Origin: Humibacillus xanthopallidus
Lineage (GTDB): Bacteria; Actinomycetota; Actinomycetes; Actinomycetales; Dermatophilaceae
Reading direction: 5' to 3'
NCBI RefSeq assembly: GCF_006716675.1
Contig: NZ_VFPM01000003.1
Span: 744,001-808,000, forward strand
DNA: 64,000 nucleotides
In this document: piece after piece, positions 22,145-31,824 of the stretch
Layout of the letters: each line of letters opens with the position of its first letter
How positions within the stretch are numbered: position 1 is the first letter of the stretch
Notes under the pieces: generated by a model
The model's input: the letters and a program-made list of their open reading frames with translations, nothing else
Told to the model about the DNA's origin: nothing
The model's database searches: none
Program-made: the position numbers and the translations under genes

Positions 22145-23307
22145 GTGCTGTAGGCCGAGTTCTCGTGGACGTAGTCGTGGGTGAGGTCGTTGGTCCAGAT
22201 CGTGGCCGCCTCGGAGCCCGCGTGCAGGTCGACGACGACGTGGACCTCCCGGCCCGTCAGGTCGACGAGTGAGCGGTCCTCGCCCACCCCGCCGGCGCGG
22301 CAGACCTGGACGCCGTTCATCGTCACGTCGAGCCCGGCGGCATCGAAGGCAGCCCTCGTCGTGCCGACGGCGGCGAGCACCCGGCCCCAGTTGGGGTCGT
22401 TGCCGAAGACGGCGCACTTGAAGAGGTTGTTGCGGGCCACCGCGCGGGCGACCTCGAGCGCGTCGTCGACGCTCGCGGCCGACCGGACCTCGATGGCGAT
22501 GTCGTGCGCAGCACCCTCGGCGTCGGCGATCAGCTGGCGCGCCAGGCCGGCGCTCACGGCCGTGAGCGCCTCGGTCAGCTCGCCCGCGCCGACCTCGACC
22601 CCGGACGCGCCGGAGGCGAGGACGACGACCGTGTCGTTGGTCGACATGCACGCGTCCGAGTCGATGCGGTCGAAGGAGACGGCCGTCGCGGCCCGCAGCG
22701 CCGTGTCGAGGTCGCCCGGGTCGACGACGGCGTCGGTCGTGAGCACGACGAGCATCGTCGCGAGCGCCGGGGCGAGCATGCCCGCGCCCTTGGCGAAGCC
22801 GGCGACCGACCAGCCGTCGCCGGCGTGGGCAGCGACCTTGTGCACGGTGTCGGTCGTCTTGATCGCGATGGCGGCGGGCTCGAGCCCTGCCGGTGAGAGC
22901 GCTGCGGCCGCGGCATCGATGCCCGCAAAGATCTTGTCCATGGGCAGGAGCTCGCCGATGAGGCCGGTGGAGCAGACGACGACGTCACCGGCCGACAGGC
23001 CGAGCGCCTCGGCCACGTGCTCGGCGGTACGGTGGGTGTCGAGGAAGCCCTGCGCACCGGTGCAGGCATTCGCCCCACCGGAGTTGAGCACGACCGCGTC
23101 GACCCGGCCGTCGACGAGGACCTGGCGCGACCAGGTGACCGGCGCCGCCTCGACCCGGTTGGTCGTGAAGACCGCGGCAGCATGGTGGTCGGGGCCGTCG
23201 TTGACGACGAGCGCGAGGTCGGGGGTGCCGCTCGCCTTGAGGCCGGCGGTGACACCGGCGGCTCGGAAGCCCGCGGGCAGCGGGGCGGGCTGGCTCTCGC
23301 TGGTCAC
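22141..23307 (-). CDS. argJ: Ornithine acetyltransferase / N-acetylglutamate synthase
   Basis: Recycles the acetyl group from N-acetylornithine to glutamate and, when bifunctional, also makes N-acetylglutamate from acetyl-CoA. The 388-residue proenzyme cleaves itself into two chains; the family site is seen at ALATMLVVLTTDA with Thr as the new N-terminal nucleophile. GTG at 23307 overlaps the argC stop. Whether it is mono- or bifunctional cannot be decided here. Confidence 0.95.
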   Translation of the reverse strand: MTSESQPAPLPAGFRAAGVTAGLKASGTPDLALVVNDGPDHHAAAVFTTNRVEAAPVTWSRQVLVDGRVDAVVLNSGGANACTGAQGFLDTHRTAEHVAEALGLSAGDVVVCSTGLIGELLPMDKIFAGIDAAAAALSPAGLEPAAIAIKTTDTVHKVAAHAGDGWSVAGFAKGAGMLAPALATMLVVLTTDAVVDPGDLDTALRAATAVSFDRIDSDACMSTNDTVVVLASGASGVEVGAGELTEALTAVSAGLARQLIADAEGAAHDIAIEVRSAASVDDALEVARAVARNNLFKCAVFGNDPNWGRVLAAVGTTRAAFDAAGLDVTMNGVQVCRAGGVGEDRSLVDLTGREVHVVVDLHAGSEAATIWTNDLTHDYVHENSAYST

Positions 23308-24347
23308 GGCGCGACTCCTGCGACGGGAAGGCCGAGGGTCTCGTCGAGACCCAGGGCGAGGTTGGCGCACTGGACGGCGGCGCCGGCTGTGCCCTTGGTG
23401 AGGTTGTCGACGGCCGCGACCACGACGACGCGACCGAGCCGCTCGTCGACGGCGACCTGGAGCTGCACGTGGTTGCTCCCGATGACGGAGCCGGTGGCCG
23501 GCCACACGCCCTCGGGAAGGAGGTGCACGAAGGGCTCGGCGGCATACGCCTGCTGCCACTCGGCGCGCACCGCGGCGGGATCGACGCCGGGGCGCAGCCG
23601 GGCGGTGCAGGTGGCGAGGATTCCCCGGGGCATGGGCGCGAGGGTCGGCGTGAACGACACCGTGACCGTCTCGCTCGCGGCGCGGGAGAGGTTCTGCTCG
23701 ATCTCGGGTGTGTGCCGGTGCACGCCACCCACGCCGTAGGGCGACATCGAGCCCATCACCTCGCTGCCGAGCAGGTGCGGCTTGAGTCCCTTGCCGGCGC
23801 CCGACGTGCCCGAGGCCGCGACGACGACGACGTCGTCGCCCTCGAGCAGCCCCGCGGCGAAGCCCGGCGCGAGAGCGAGCGACACCGCGGTCGGGTAGCA
23901 GCCGGGGACGGCGATGCGGCGCTCCCCCGTGAGCCGCTCGCGCTGGACCGTGCCGGCCGGGCCGGGGAGCTCGGGCATGCCGTAGGGCCACGACCCGGCA
24001 TACGGCGTGTCGTAGAAGTCGGTCCACGCCTGCTCGTCCTCGAGCCGGAAGTCGGCACCGCAGTCGATGACGACGACGGACTCCGGCAGCTGCGCCGCGA
24101 GCCGGGCCGAGTGGCCGTGCGGCAGCGCGAGGAAGACGACGTCGTGACCTGCCAGCGTCTCGAGGCTGGTGTCCTCGATGACGCGGTCGGCCAGGGGGAC
24201 GAGGTGCGGGTGGACGCCCCCGAGCCGTTCACCCGCACTGCTCGCCGCCGTGACGGCCCCGACCTCGATCTGCGGGTGGGCGAGCAGCAGCCGGAGGATC
24301 TCGCCTCCGGCGTAGCCGCTCGCCCCCGCCACTGCTGCCCTGATCAC
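23304..24347 (-). CDS. argC: N-acetyl-gamma-glutamyl-phosphate reductase
   Basis: NADPH-dependent reduction of acetylglutamyl phosphate. The 347-residue protein begins VIRAAVAGASGYAGGEILRL with the Rossmann GxSGYxG loop and has the catalytic cysteine in VPGCYPT. GTG at 24347 is chosen because the Rossmann strand starts there. A -10-like TATACT ends only eight bases upstream, so the mRNA is probably leaderless. First gene of argCJBDRH. Confidence 0.95.
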   Translation of the reverse strand: MIRAAVAGASGYAGGEILRLLLAHPQIEVGAVTAASSAGERLGGVHPHLVPLADRVIEDTSLETLAGHDVVFLALPHGHSARLAAQLPESVVVIDCGADFRLEDEQAWTDFYDTPYAGSWPYGMPELPGPAGTVQRERLTGERRIAVPGCYPTAVSLALAPGFAAGLLEGDDVVVVAASGTSGAGKGLKPHLLGSEVMGSMSPYGVGGVHRHTPEIEQNLSRAASETVTVSFTPTLAPMPRGILATCTARLRPGVDPAAVRAEWQQAYAAEPFVHLLPEGVWPATGSVIGSNHVQLQVAVDERLGRVVVVAAVDNLTKGTAGAAVQCANLALGLDETLGLPVAGVAP

Positions 24348-24384
24348 AATGCATGAGTATACACAGGAATGAATACTTGTGCAG
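24348..24384 (-). promoter_or_regulatory. argC promoter with overlapping ARG-box-like sites
   Basis: Minus strand carries -10 TATACT (24361-24356) eight bases before the GTG. Two ARG-box-like sequences overlap it: TGTATACTCATGCA next to the start and, on the plus strand at about 24367-24384, AATGAATACTTGTGC, whose first eight bases equal the E. coli box half. Adjacent paired boxes are the usual ArgR operator arrangement. No good -35 is visible. Confidence 0.65.
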
Positions 24385-24418
24385 ACGACTGCCGGACCCA
24401 GGCTCCTGCAGGCGCGGC

Positions 24419-24446
24419 CGCCCGGCACGGGTGGCCGTGCCGGGCG
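24419..24446 (-). terminator. Terminator after the fasciclin gene
   Basis: Perfect 12-bp stem CGCCCGGCACGG/CCGTGCCGGGCG with a 4-base loop, 45 bases past the stop codon. No U-run follows. Confidence 0.75.
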
Positions 24447-24490
24447 GGTACGCGTGGTGGGCCCTCAGACCGGGGCGGAAGGCACGCAGG

Positions 24491-25078
24491 TCACTTGGGC
24501 ATGAGCACCGAGTCGACGACGTGGATGACACCGTTGCTGGACTCCACGTCGGTCGCCGTCACGTTCACCGTGCCGCCGGCAGCGTCGGTGAGCGAGACCT
24601 TGTCACCGTCGACGTTGATCGTCAGCTCGCCACCCTGAACCGTCTTGACCTTCTGGCCGTCCATCTTCAGCACGTCGGCAGCCATCACCTTCCCCGGCAC
24701 GACGTGGTAGGTGAGGATCTGGGTGAGGTCGCCCTTGGGGTCCTTGAGCAGGGTGTCGACGGTCCCGGCCGGCAGCTTCGCGAAGGCGGCGTCCGTCGGG
24801 GCGAACACCGTGAAGGGGCCGTCGCCCTTGAGCGTGGGGACGAGCTCGGCGGCGGTCAGCGCAGCCGCCAGGGTGGTGAAGTCGCCGGCTGCCACGGCGG
24901 TGTCGACGATGTCGGCCGAGGCCATGGCCTCGCTCGTCGACGCGGATGGCGATGGCGAGGAGGCCATCGAGGTGGCGGCCGGCGCCGCGGGGGTGGCGGT
25001 CGTGGTGCTGTCGCTGCCACAGGCGGCGGTGGTGAGAGCGAGGGCCAGTACGGCGGCCACGGGAAGAATGCGTCGCAT
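24491..25078 (-). CDS. Fasciclin-domain (FAS1) lipoprotein
   Basis: Exported 195-residue protein. It begins with a lipoprotein signal peptide (MRRILPVAAVLALA, lipobox LTTAAC, Cys near residue 20). A Thr/Ala/Ser/Pro linker follows, then one FAS1 domain with FTVFAPTDAAFAKLP and LTYHVVPGKV motifs, like mycobacterial MPT70/MPT83. FAS1 domains mediate adhesion or matrix contact. ATG at 25078 has AAGGA seven bases upstream; the longer frame lacks a signal peptide. It is flanked by hairpins on both sides, so it is probably monocistronic. Confidence 0.92.
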   Translation of the reverse strand: MRRILPVAAVLALALTTAACGSDSTTTATPAAPAATSMASSPSPSASTSEAMASADIVDTAVAAGDFTTLAAALTAAELVPTLKGDGPFTVFAPTDAAFAKLPAGTVDTLLKDPKGDLTQILTYHVVPGKVMAADVLKMDGQKVKTVQGGELTINVDGDKVSLTDAAGGTVNVTATDVESSNGVIHVVDSVLMPK

Positions 25079-25092
25079 GTCGGAGTCCTTAG

Positions 25093-25120
25093 GAAGTGGT
25101 GGTCGGTCTGACACCACTTC
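25093..25120 (-). terminator. Hairpin between pheT and the fasciclin gene
   Basis: 9-bp stem GAAGTGGTG/CACCACTTC with a 10-base loop, 57 bases past the pheT stop and ending just before the fasciclin ribosome-binding site. Probably terminates pheST; it lies in the fasciclin 5' region if that gene has its own promoter upstream. Confidence 0.65.
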
Positions 25121-25176
25121 TTCCGTCGTCCCACCGCTCCTGGATGCACTTCACCCGAAAGTCTCTGGCCGAAGCC

Positions 25177-27735
25177 TCAGCGCTGGACGGCTCCCGTCGC
25201 CCGGGCGGCCGCGGCGACGGCCGCGTCGCGGAAGTCGTTGACCTCGTCGGTCGTCAGGGTGCGGTCGAGCGCCCGGAAGGTGAGCCGGTAGGCCAGCGAG
25301 CGGTGACCCGCCTCGACCCGCTCCCCCTCGTAGACGTCGAAGAGCACGATCGACTCGAGCGACTCCCCCGCGCCCCGACGCAGTGCCGCCTCGACCTCGC
25401 CGGCCGCGACCTCCGAGCGCACGAGCAGCGCCACATCGGTCAGTGCGGGAGGGAAGGACGAGAACTCCCTCGCCTGCACCGGCTCCTCGCTCGCAGCCGT
25501 CAGCACGTCGACGTCGAACTCCGCCGCGACCGTGCGCGGCGGCAGGTCGAGGGCGGCGAGCGCCTTCGGGTGGAGCTCGCCGGCGTGCCCGACGAGGGTG
25601 CCGTCGGCCAGGGTGATCCGGGCGCACCGGCCTGGGTGCCAGGGCGCGTGGTCGGGGTCGTTGGCGACGACGACCGGCACGGCGAGCGCGGCGGCGACGG
25701 ACTGCACCGCAGCCACCATGTCGCTCCAGTCGGCGGCGCGGCCGGGACCCCACCACCCCGCCTGCTCGATCTGGCCGGACGCGACGACCGCGGCGCGGCG
25801 CGGCTGGTCGGGCACGGCGGCATACAGCTGCTCGAGGGTGGCATCGTCGGGGCGCGACGCGACGCTCGGGATCGGCGCCTTGCCGAGTGGGCCACCGGGC
25901 CGGAAGACGAGCCCGATCTCCGAGATCGCGACGTCCTTGTGACCGCGGGCGAGGTTGCGCCGCAACACGTCGACGAGGCTCGAGAGCACCATGGTGCGCA
26001 GCAGCGGACGCTCCTCCGACAGGGGGTTGGCGACGCGAACGGCCTGGCGACGGTCGTCGTCGGGCGCGAACCCCAGCTGGTCGGCGAGCTCGGCGGCGAC
26101 GAACGGGTAGCTCAGCACCTCGGTGAAACCCGCCCCGGCGAGAGCGTCGGCGACGATCCGCCGCGCCTTCTGGCCGTGGGTGAGCCCGCGCCCCTCGCTC
26201 GGGGTCGGCGTGATCGACGGGATGTTGTTGTAGCCGTCGATCCGGGCGACCTCCTCCGCGTAGTCGGGCGCGTCGACGAGGTCGGGGCGCCAGGACGGTG
26301 GGGTCACGAGCACGTGGGCGTCGTCGGTGCCCTCGCCCGACTCGGCGACGGCGCAGCCGAGGTCGCGCAGGATCGACAGCACCCTCTCCCGGGGGTAGTC
26401 GACGCCGACGATGCGGCTCGGCTCCGTGACGTCGAGGAGGTATGCCGTGCGCTGCGTCGTGTGGTCGACGTCGGTCACGCCCGGGTCGGCCGTGCCGCCG
26501 CCGTGCTCGACGAGGAGGTCGACGGCGAGCTGCGCGGCAGCCGCGGTCACCTGCGGGTCGACGCCGCGCTCGAACCGCTTGGACGCCTCGGTGACGAGGC
26601 GGTGGCGGCGCGAGGAGCGAGCCACCGTCGTGGGGTCGAAGTGGGCCGCCTCGATCAGCACGTCGGTCGTCGAGTCGTCGACCTCGGAGGAGGAGCCACC
26701 CATGACGCCGGCGATGGCGAGCGGCCGCTCGCCGGAGTCGGTGATGAGCAGGTCCTCGGGGCTCAGCGTGCGCTCGACGTCGTCGAGCGTCGTCAGGGCC
26801 TCGCCGGCGCGGGCGCGACGGACGACGATCGGGCCGTCGAGCTTGGCGAGGTCGTAGGCGTGCAGCGGCTGGCCGACGGCGAGCATGACGTAGTTCGTCA
26901 CGTCGACGGCGAGGCTGATCGGGCGCATCCCCATCTGGGTCAGGCGCTTCTGCATCCACGCGGGTGACGGGCGCGTCGGGTCGATGCCGCGCACGACGCG
27001 GGCGACGAACCGGTCGCAGCCGACGTTGCCGTCGAGCGGCGTGTCGTCGTCGAGACGGATCGGGTGGCCGGAGTCGTTGGCCTGCGGGGTGGCGACGTCG
27101 GCCGGGTCGCGGTAGCCGCCGGCCGGGCTGCCCTGCGAGTGCCAGTACTCGCGGGCGAGGCCGCGCACGGAGAAGCAGTAGCCCCGGTCGGGCGTCACGT
27201 TGGTCTCGACGGTCTCCTCGGCGAGGCCGAGCAGGGCGATGGCATCGTCACCCGGCTGGAGCGTCGCGGCCTTCTCGGCCCCGAGCAGCCGCTCGAGCAC
27301 GATGATGCCCTCGTGGTCGTGACCGAGGCCGATCTCGTCCTCGGCGCAGATCATGCCGTTGGACACGTGGCCGTAGGTCTTGCGCGCGGCGATGGCGAAG
27401 TTGCCGGGCAGGACGGCACCGGGCAGCACGACGACGACGAGGTCACCGACCTCGAAGTTGTGGGCGCCGCAGACGATCTCCTGGTGCTTGCCCTCGGTGA
27501 GCATCTGACCGTTCTGGCCGACGTCGACCGTGCACCAGCGGATCGTCTTGCCGTTCTTCTGCGGCTCCGGCGTGAAGTCGAGGACGCGACCGACGACGAG
27601 CGGACCGGTGAGGTCGCCGCCGTGGAGGTCCTCCTCCTCGAGGCCGACCGAGACGAGCCCGGCGGCGACGTCGGCGCCCCGGGCGCCGGGCGGCAGGTCG
27701 GTGACCTCGGCGAGCCAGCTGAGCGGCATCCGCAT
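25177..27735 (-). CDS. pheT: Phenylalanyl-tRNA synthetase beta subunit
   Basis: The 852-residue partner of PheS in the alpha2-beta2 enzyme. Domains in order: an N-terminal tRNA-binding EMAP-like domain (about 40-150, VCGAHNFEVGD), B3/B4 editing domain, B5 domain (YLLDVTEPSRIVGVDYPRER), the catalytic-like core, and a C-terminal FDX-ACB anticodon-binding domain. Length is normal. One base separates it from pheS. Confidence 0.97.
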   Translation of the reverse strand: MRMPLSWLAEVTDLPPGARGADVAAGLVSVGLEEEDLHGGDLTGPLVVGRVLDFTPEPQKNGKTIRWCTVDVGQNGQMLTEGKHQEIVCGAHNFEVGDLVVVVLPGAVLPGNFAIAARKTYGHVSNGMICAEDEIGLGHDHEGIIVLERLLGAEKAATLQPGDDAIALLGLAEETVETNVTPDRGYCFSVRGLAREYWHSQGSPAGGYRDPADVATPQANDSGHPIRLDDDTPLDGNVGCDRFVARVVRGIDPTRPSPAWMQKRLTQMGMRPISLAVDVTNYVMLAVGQPLHAYDLAKLDGPIVVRRARAGEALTTLDDVERTLSPEDLLITDSGERPLAIAGVMGGSSSEVDDSTTDVLIEAAHFDPTTVARSSRRHRLVTEASKRFERGVDPQVTAAAAQLAVDLLVEHGGGTADPGVTDVDHTTQRTAYLLDVTEPSRIVGVDYPRERVLSILRDLGCAVAESGEGTDDAHVLVTPPSWRPDLVDAPDYAEEVARIDGYNNIPSITPTPSEGRGLTHGQKARRIVADALAGAGFTEVLSYPFVAAELADQLGFAPDDDRRQAVRVANPLSEERPLLRTMVLSSLVDVLRRNLARGHKDVAISEIGLVFRPGGPLGKAPIPSVASRPDDATLEQLYAAVPDQPRRAAVVASGQIEQAGWWGPGRAADWSDMVAAVQSVAAALAVPVVVANDPDHAPWHPGRCARITLADGTLVGHAGELHPKALAALDLPPRTVAAEFDVDVLTAASEEPVQAREFSSFPPALTDVALLVRSEVAAGEVEAALRRGAGESLESIVLFDVYEGERVEAGHRSLAYRLTFRALDRTLTTDEVNDFRDAAVAAAARATGAVQR

Positions 27736-27736
27736 G

Positions 27737-28846
27737 TCAGGCCCCCATCCCGAACTGCTGCGAGAAGCGAAGGTCGCCCTCGACCATGTCGTGCATGCCC
27801 TGGACGCCGTGTCGCAGCATCAGTGCCCTCTCGATGCCGAGCCCGAAGGCGAACCCGGAGTAGATGTCGGGGTCGATGCCGCACGTGCGCAGCACCTTGC
27901 GGTTGACCATGCCGGAGCCGCCGAGCTCGATCCACCCGGACCCGCCGCAGGTGCGGCACTGCTCGGGCGTGCCCCAGGTCTCGGCGCCGTGACAGGCGAA
28001 GCAGAGGAAGTCGGTCTCCATGCTCGGCTCGGTGAACGGGAAGTAGTTGGCGCGCACCCGCGTGCGCGTCTCCTCGCCGAACATGATGCGCACGAAGGCG
28101 TCGAGCGCCCCGCGCAGGTGGGCCATCGTCAGGCCCTTGTCGATGGCGAGGCACTCGATCTGGTGGAAGACCGGGGTGTGCGTCGCGTCGAGGTCGTCGG
28201 TGCGGAACACCTTGCCGGGGGCCACGACGTAGATCGGCGGCTCCTGCTCGAGCATCGTGCGGATCTGCACCGGGGAGGTCTGGGTGCGCAGCACGAGACC
28301 GGAGTCGACGGGGTCGAGGAAGAAGGTGTCCTGCATCTGCCGAGCAGGATGGTCGGGGCCGAGGTTGAGGGCATCGAAGTTGAGCCACTCGCTCTCGAGC
28401 TCCGGGCCCTCGGCGACCTCCCAGCCCATGCCGACGAAGGCGTCGACGAGCCGCTGGGCCGTGAGCTCGATGGGGTGCCGGGCACCGGGCCGGCGACGCA
28501 GCGCGGGCACGGTGACATCGACCCGCTCCTCGACGAGGATGCGCTCGTCGCGCTCCACCTCGAGCTCGGCCTGACGCGCGGCGAACGCCTGCGCCACCCG
28601 GCCGCGGGCCTGGCCGACCCGCTTGCCGGCCTCGGCCTTCGCGCTCGGGGGCAGGGCGCCGATCTCGCGGTTCGCCAGGGCGAGCGCGCTCTTCTCCCCC
28701 TGGTGGGCGGTGCGCACCGCCTTGAGCTCCTCGAGGGAGCCGGCGGCCGCGGCCGCGGCGAGGGCCTGCTCGACGGCGGCGTCGATCTGCGCGGGGTCGA
28801 GCGCCGCGACCTCGACGGGGTCGTAGTTCGTGTTGGGTCCGGACAT
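27737..28846 (-). CDS. pheS: Phenylalanyl-tRNA synthetase alpha subunit
   Basis: Catalytic subunit of 369 residues. An N-terminal coiled-coil arm precedes the class II core with motif 2 (HTPVFHQIECLAID) and motif 3 (GFAFGLGIERALMLRHG). Ala near the end of motif 3 and the FFPF-like NYFPFTEPS segment belong to the Phe pocket. It leads the pheST operon. No T-box or Phe-rich leader peptide is seen in the 180 bases upstream. Confidence 0.97.
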   Translation of the reverse strand: MSGPNTNYDPVEVAALDPAQIDAAVEQALAAAAAAGSLEELKAVRTAHQGEKSALALANREIGALPPSAKAEAGKRVGQARGRVAQAFAARQAELEVERDERILVEERVDVTVPALRRRPGARHPIELTAQRLVDAFVGMGWEVAEGPELESEWLNFDALNLGPDHPARQMQDTFFLDPVDSGLVLRTQTSPVQIRTMLEQEPPIYVVAPGKVFRTDDLDATHTPVFHQIECLAIDKGLTMAHLRGALDAFVRIMFGEETRTRVRANYFPFTEPSMETDFLCFACHGAETWGTPEQCRTCGGSGWIELGGSGMVNRKVLRTCGIDPDIYSGFAFGLGIERALMLRHGVQGMHDMVEGDLRFSQQFGMGA

Positions 28847-28928
28847 CGGGGTGCGTTCGCTGCTCTCGTCGGTCGTTGGCTGGGGCGCCTCGCGGGCGCG
28901 CGCGTTCCTGCTCGTGCGAGCGTGGCCC

Positions 28929-28934
28929 AGTCTA
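28929..28934 (-). promoter_or_regulatory. Possible -10 element of pheST
   Basis: Minus-strand TAGACT, about 80 bases before the pheS start, in the 179-base gap after the sensor kinase gene. No clear -35; tentative. Confidence 0.35.
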
Positions 28935-29025
28935 GGGGCGGGGTCGAACCGGTGACGGTGCTGCTCGGTGGCAGCCGGTCGTCACGAGGTCGTCAGGAGG
29001 CCGTCACGAGGCGGTCATGTGGCGG

Positions 29026-30138
29026 TCACGAGGCCACGACGTCGGGCAGCCCGGACGGCAGCCGCACGGTGAAGCGGGCACCGCGGGCCGCGTTGTCCTC
29101 GACCGTCACGGTGCCGCCGTGCGCCTCGACGAGACCCCGCACGACATAGAGCCCGAGGCCGGTGCTCGCGTTGCCCGGGCCGTGCCAGAAACGGCCGAAG
29201 ATCTTCTCGCGGTCGGACGGCGGGATGCCGTCGCCCTCGTCGTCGACGTGGACGACGACCCACTCGCCGTGACGGTCGAGGGTCACCGTGACGACGCCGT
29301 CGCCGTGGCGCAGCGCGTTCTCGATGAGGTTGAAGAAGATCTGCTCGAGGCGGTCGGCATCCGCCCACATCTCCGGCAGCCCGTCGGCCGCCGCGGTCTC
29401 ACCGAGCTCGAGGCGCACGGCCCCCGGCGCGCGACCGAGCTCGTGACGCACGACGTGCGTGCGCAGCAGGTCGTGGAGGTCGACGGGGCCGAGCCGCAGG
29501 TTGAGGCTGTCGGAGTCGAGGCGCGAGATGTCGAGCAGCTCGGTGATGAGCCGTGTCAGACGGTTGGCATCCGCCTCGATCGTCTCGATCATGAGGCGCT
29601 TCTGCTCGTCGGAGAAGCGGTCCCAGCGTCGCAGCAGGCTGCTCGTGAAGCCGGTCACCGAGGTGAGGGGCGCGCGCAGCTCGTGGGCGACGGTCGACAG
29701 GACCGTGGCCTGGTCTCGCTCGGCCCGCTGGCGCGCCTCGGCGTCGCGCAGCCCCAGCAGCACCCGCTCGACGTGGTCGTCGCCGTCCTGGCCGGCGCGC
29801 ACATAGCGTGCGGTGACGAGCACCTCGTTGCCACGCGGACCCACGAGGAGCTTCTCCAGGTGGCCGGTGCGGCTCGGCGCTCCGTGCCACGGGTCGACGT
29901 GGGCCCACCAGTCGCGGCCGTACTTGTCGGTGAGGGGCAGCACGTCGTCGACGAGCCGGCCGACGAGGTCGTCGGCGCGTGGGATCTCGAGCACGCGCAG
30001 TGCCTCGGCGTTGACGAGGCGCACCCGACGGTCGGCACCGATGACGACGAGCCCGTCGGGCAGCAGCTCGGCCATCGACGCGACCGGCGCGACGGAGCCC
30101 GGGGTGGCCGGCACGCGCTCACCGTCGTCGGTGCTCAT
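29026..30138 (-). CDS. PAS-domain sensor histidine kinase (orphan)
   Basis: A 370-residue soluble kinase without membrane segments. A PAS domain (about 22-115) precedes the HisKA helix with phospho-accepting His152 in STVAHELRAPLTS. An HATPase domain follows with N-box NLIENALRHG, G1 DEGDGIPP and G2 GLGLYVV. No response regulator gene is nearby. A kinase at this spot next to the trmH/pheS genes recurs in actinobacteria. ATG at 30138 is used because the PAS fold begins soon after; a GTG six codons upstream is possible. Signal and partner are unknown. Confidence 0.87.
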   Translation of the reverse strand: MSTDDGERVPATPGSVAPVASMAELLPDGLVVIGADRRVRLVNAEALRVLEIPRADDLVGRLVDDVLPLTDKYGRDWWAHVDPWHGAPSRTGHLEKLLVGPRGNEVLVTARYVRAGQDGDDHVERVLLGLRDAEARQRAERDQATVLSTVAHELRAPLTSVTGFTSSLLRRWDRFSDEQKRLMIETIEADANRLTRLITELLDISRLDSDSLNLRLGPVDLHDLLRTHVVRHELGRAPGAVRLELGETAAADGLPEMWADADRLEQIFFNLIENALRHGDGVVTVTLDRHGEWVVVHVDDEGDGIPPSDREKIFGRFWHGPGNASTGLGLYVVRGLVEAHGGTVTVEDNAARGARFTVRLPSGLPDVVAS

Positions 30139-30177
30139 GCTCGGAAGGATAACCACGCCCGACCGTGCCCCGGGGAG

Positions 30178-30990
<813 letters not shown>

Positions 30991-31048
30991 GGGGGGTCCC
31001 GGCGCTCGGTCTGCGTCGCTGCGCGTCGTGGGCGTCGCGTGGGCTCGC

Positions 31049-31441
31049 TCAGGCGGCGTCGCCGGACACCTTGGCCTCCGCGGCGGCGGGGACGTTGGCG
31101 CGCGACACCTCGACGAGCGCGGTGAAGGCCGCGGCGTCGTTGACGGCGAGGTCGGCGAGGATCTTGCGATCGACCTCGACACCGGCGAGCTTGAGGCCCT
31201 GCATGAACCGGTTGTAGGTCATGCCGTTGGCGCGGGCCGCAGCGTTGATGCGCTGGATCCAGAGGCGACGGAAGTCGCCCTTCTTGGCGCGACGGTCACG
31301 GTAGGCGTAGCCGAGCGAGTGGGTGACCTGCTCCTTGGCCTTGCGGTAGAGACGCGACCGCTGACCGCGGTAGCCGCTTGCGCGCTCGAGAACGACGCGA
31401 CGCTTCTTCTGGGCGTTGACCGCCCGCTTCACGCGTGCCAC
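31049..31441 (-). CDS. rplT: 50S ribosomal protein L20
   Basis: Early-assembly protein of the large subunit, 130 residues. The basic N-terminus (MARVKRAVNAQKKRR, GYRGQRSRLYRKAKEQV) and YAYRDRR-KKGDFRRLWI core are diagnostic. In other bacteria L20 represses its own operon by binding a leader or intercistronic RNA. The C-terminus has about ten extra Ala-rich residues. Confidence 0.98.
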   Translation of the reverse strand: MARVKRAVNAQKKRRVVLERASGYRGQRSRLYRKAKEQVTHSLGYAYRDRRAKKGDFRRLWIQRINAAARANGMTYNRFMQGLKLAGVEVDRKILADLAVNDAAAFTALVEVSRANVPAAAEAKVSGDAA

Positions 31442-31536
31442 GTGAATACTCCTTCTGTACGAAGCACCGAGGTGGTGCTGCTGGCGGAACCGAGAGGACC
31501 CGGCTGCTCAGCGGAATGCTGGGTAGGGGTTTCGGC

Positions 31537-31731
31537 TCACTTGCCGAGGAGCTTCTTGACCTTCTTGGCGTCCGGCTTGGCGAGCTCGACGTCGTTCGCG
31601 ATGGAACGCATCTTCTTGCTCGACTTGTGCTCGAGCAGGTGACGGCCGCCGGCCTGCTCGCGCATCACCTTGCCGGTGCCGGTGAGGCGGAAACGCTTCT
31701 TCGCACCACTGTGCGTCTTCATCTTCGGCAT
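31537..31731 (-). CDS. rpmI: 50S ribosomal protein L35
   Basis: A 64-residue ribosomal protein starting MPKMKTHSGAKKRFR. ATG at 31731 follows GGAG with ten bases between. The longer frame of 78 codons has no homology upstream of this Met. It lies between infC and rplT, as in most bacteria. Confidence 0.97.
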   Translation of the reverse strand: MPKMKTHSGAKKRFRLTGTGKVMREQAGGRHLLEHKSSKKMRSIANDVELAKPDAKKVKKLLGK

Positions 31732-31755
31732 GGGGGCCGATCTCCTTCGTGTTGC

Positions 31756-31807
31756 GTGCGCCGGTGGGCGCACGTGGTCTGTCAGGCCCGGGGGCTCTCG
31801 CCCCCGG
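31756..31807 (-). other. Two hairpins between infC and rpmI
   Basis: GTGCGCC/GGCGCAC (31756-31773) and CCGGGGGC/GCCCCCGG (31788-31807, 4-base loop) fill the 93-base gap. The second begins soon after the infC stop. They may weaken readthrough or form a regulatory structure for L35-L20 translation, as the L20 operator does elsewhere. Confidence 0.5.
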
Positions 31808-31824
31808 TGCTCACTGCCGGCCGG

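Noticed and set aside
22141..24027. 628-codon fusion frame covering argJ and part of argC
   Set aside because: The upstream half is a frame-shifted shadow of argC; argJ begins at GTG 23307 overlapping the argC stop.
28847..29025. T-box or Phe leader peptide upstream of pheS
   Set aside because: No TGGNACCGCG-like antiterminator bulge or specifier stem and no Phe-rich short ORF seen.
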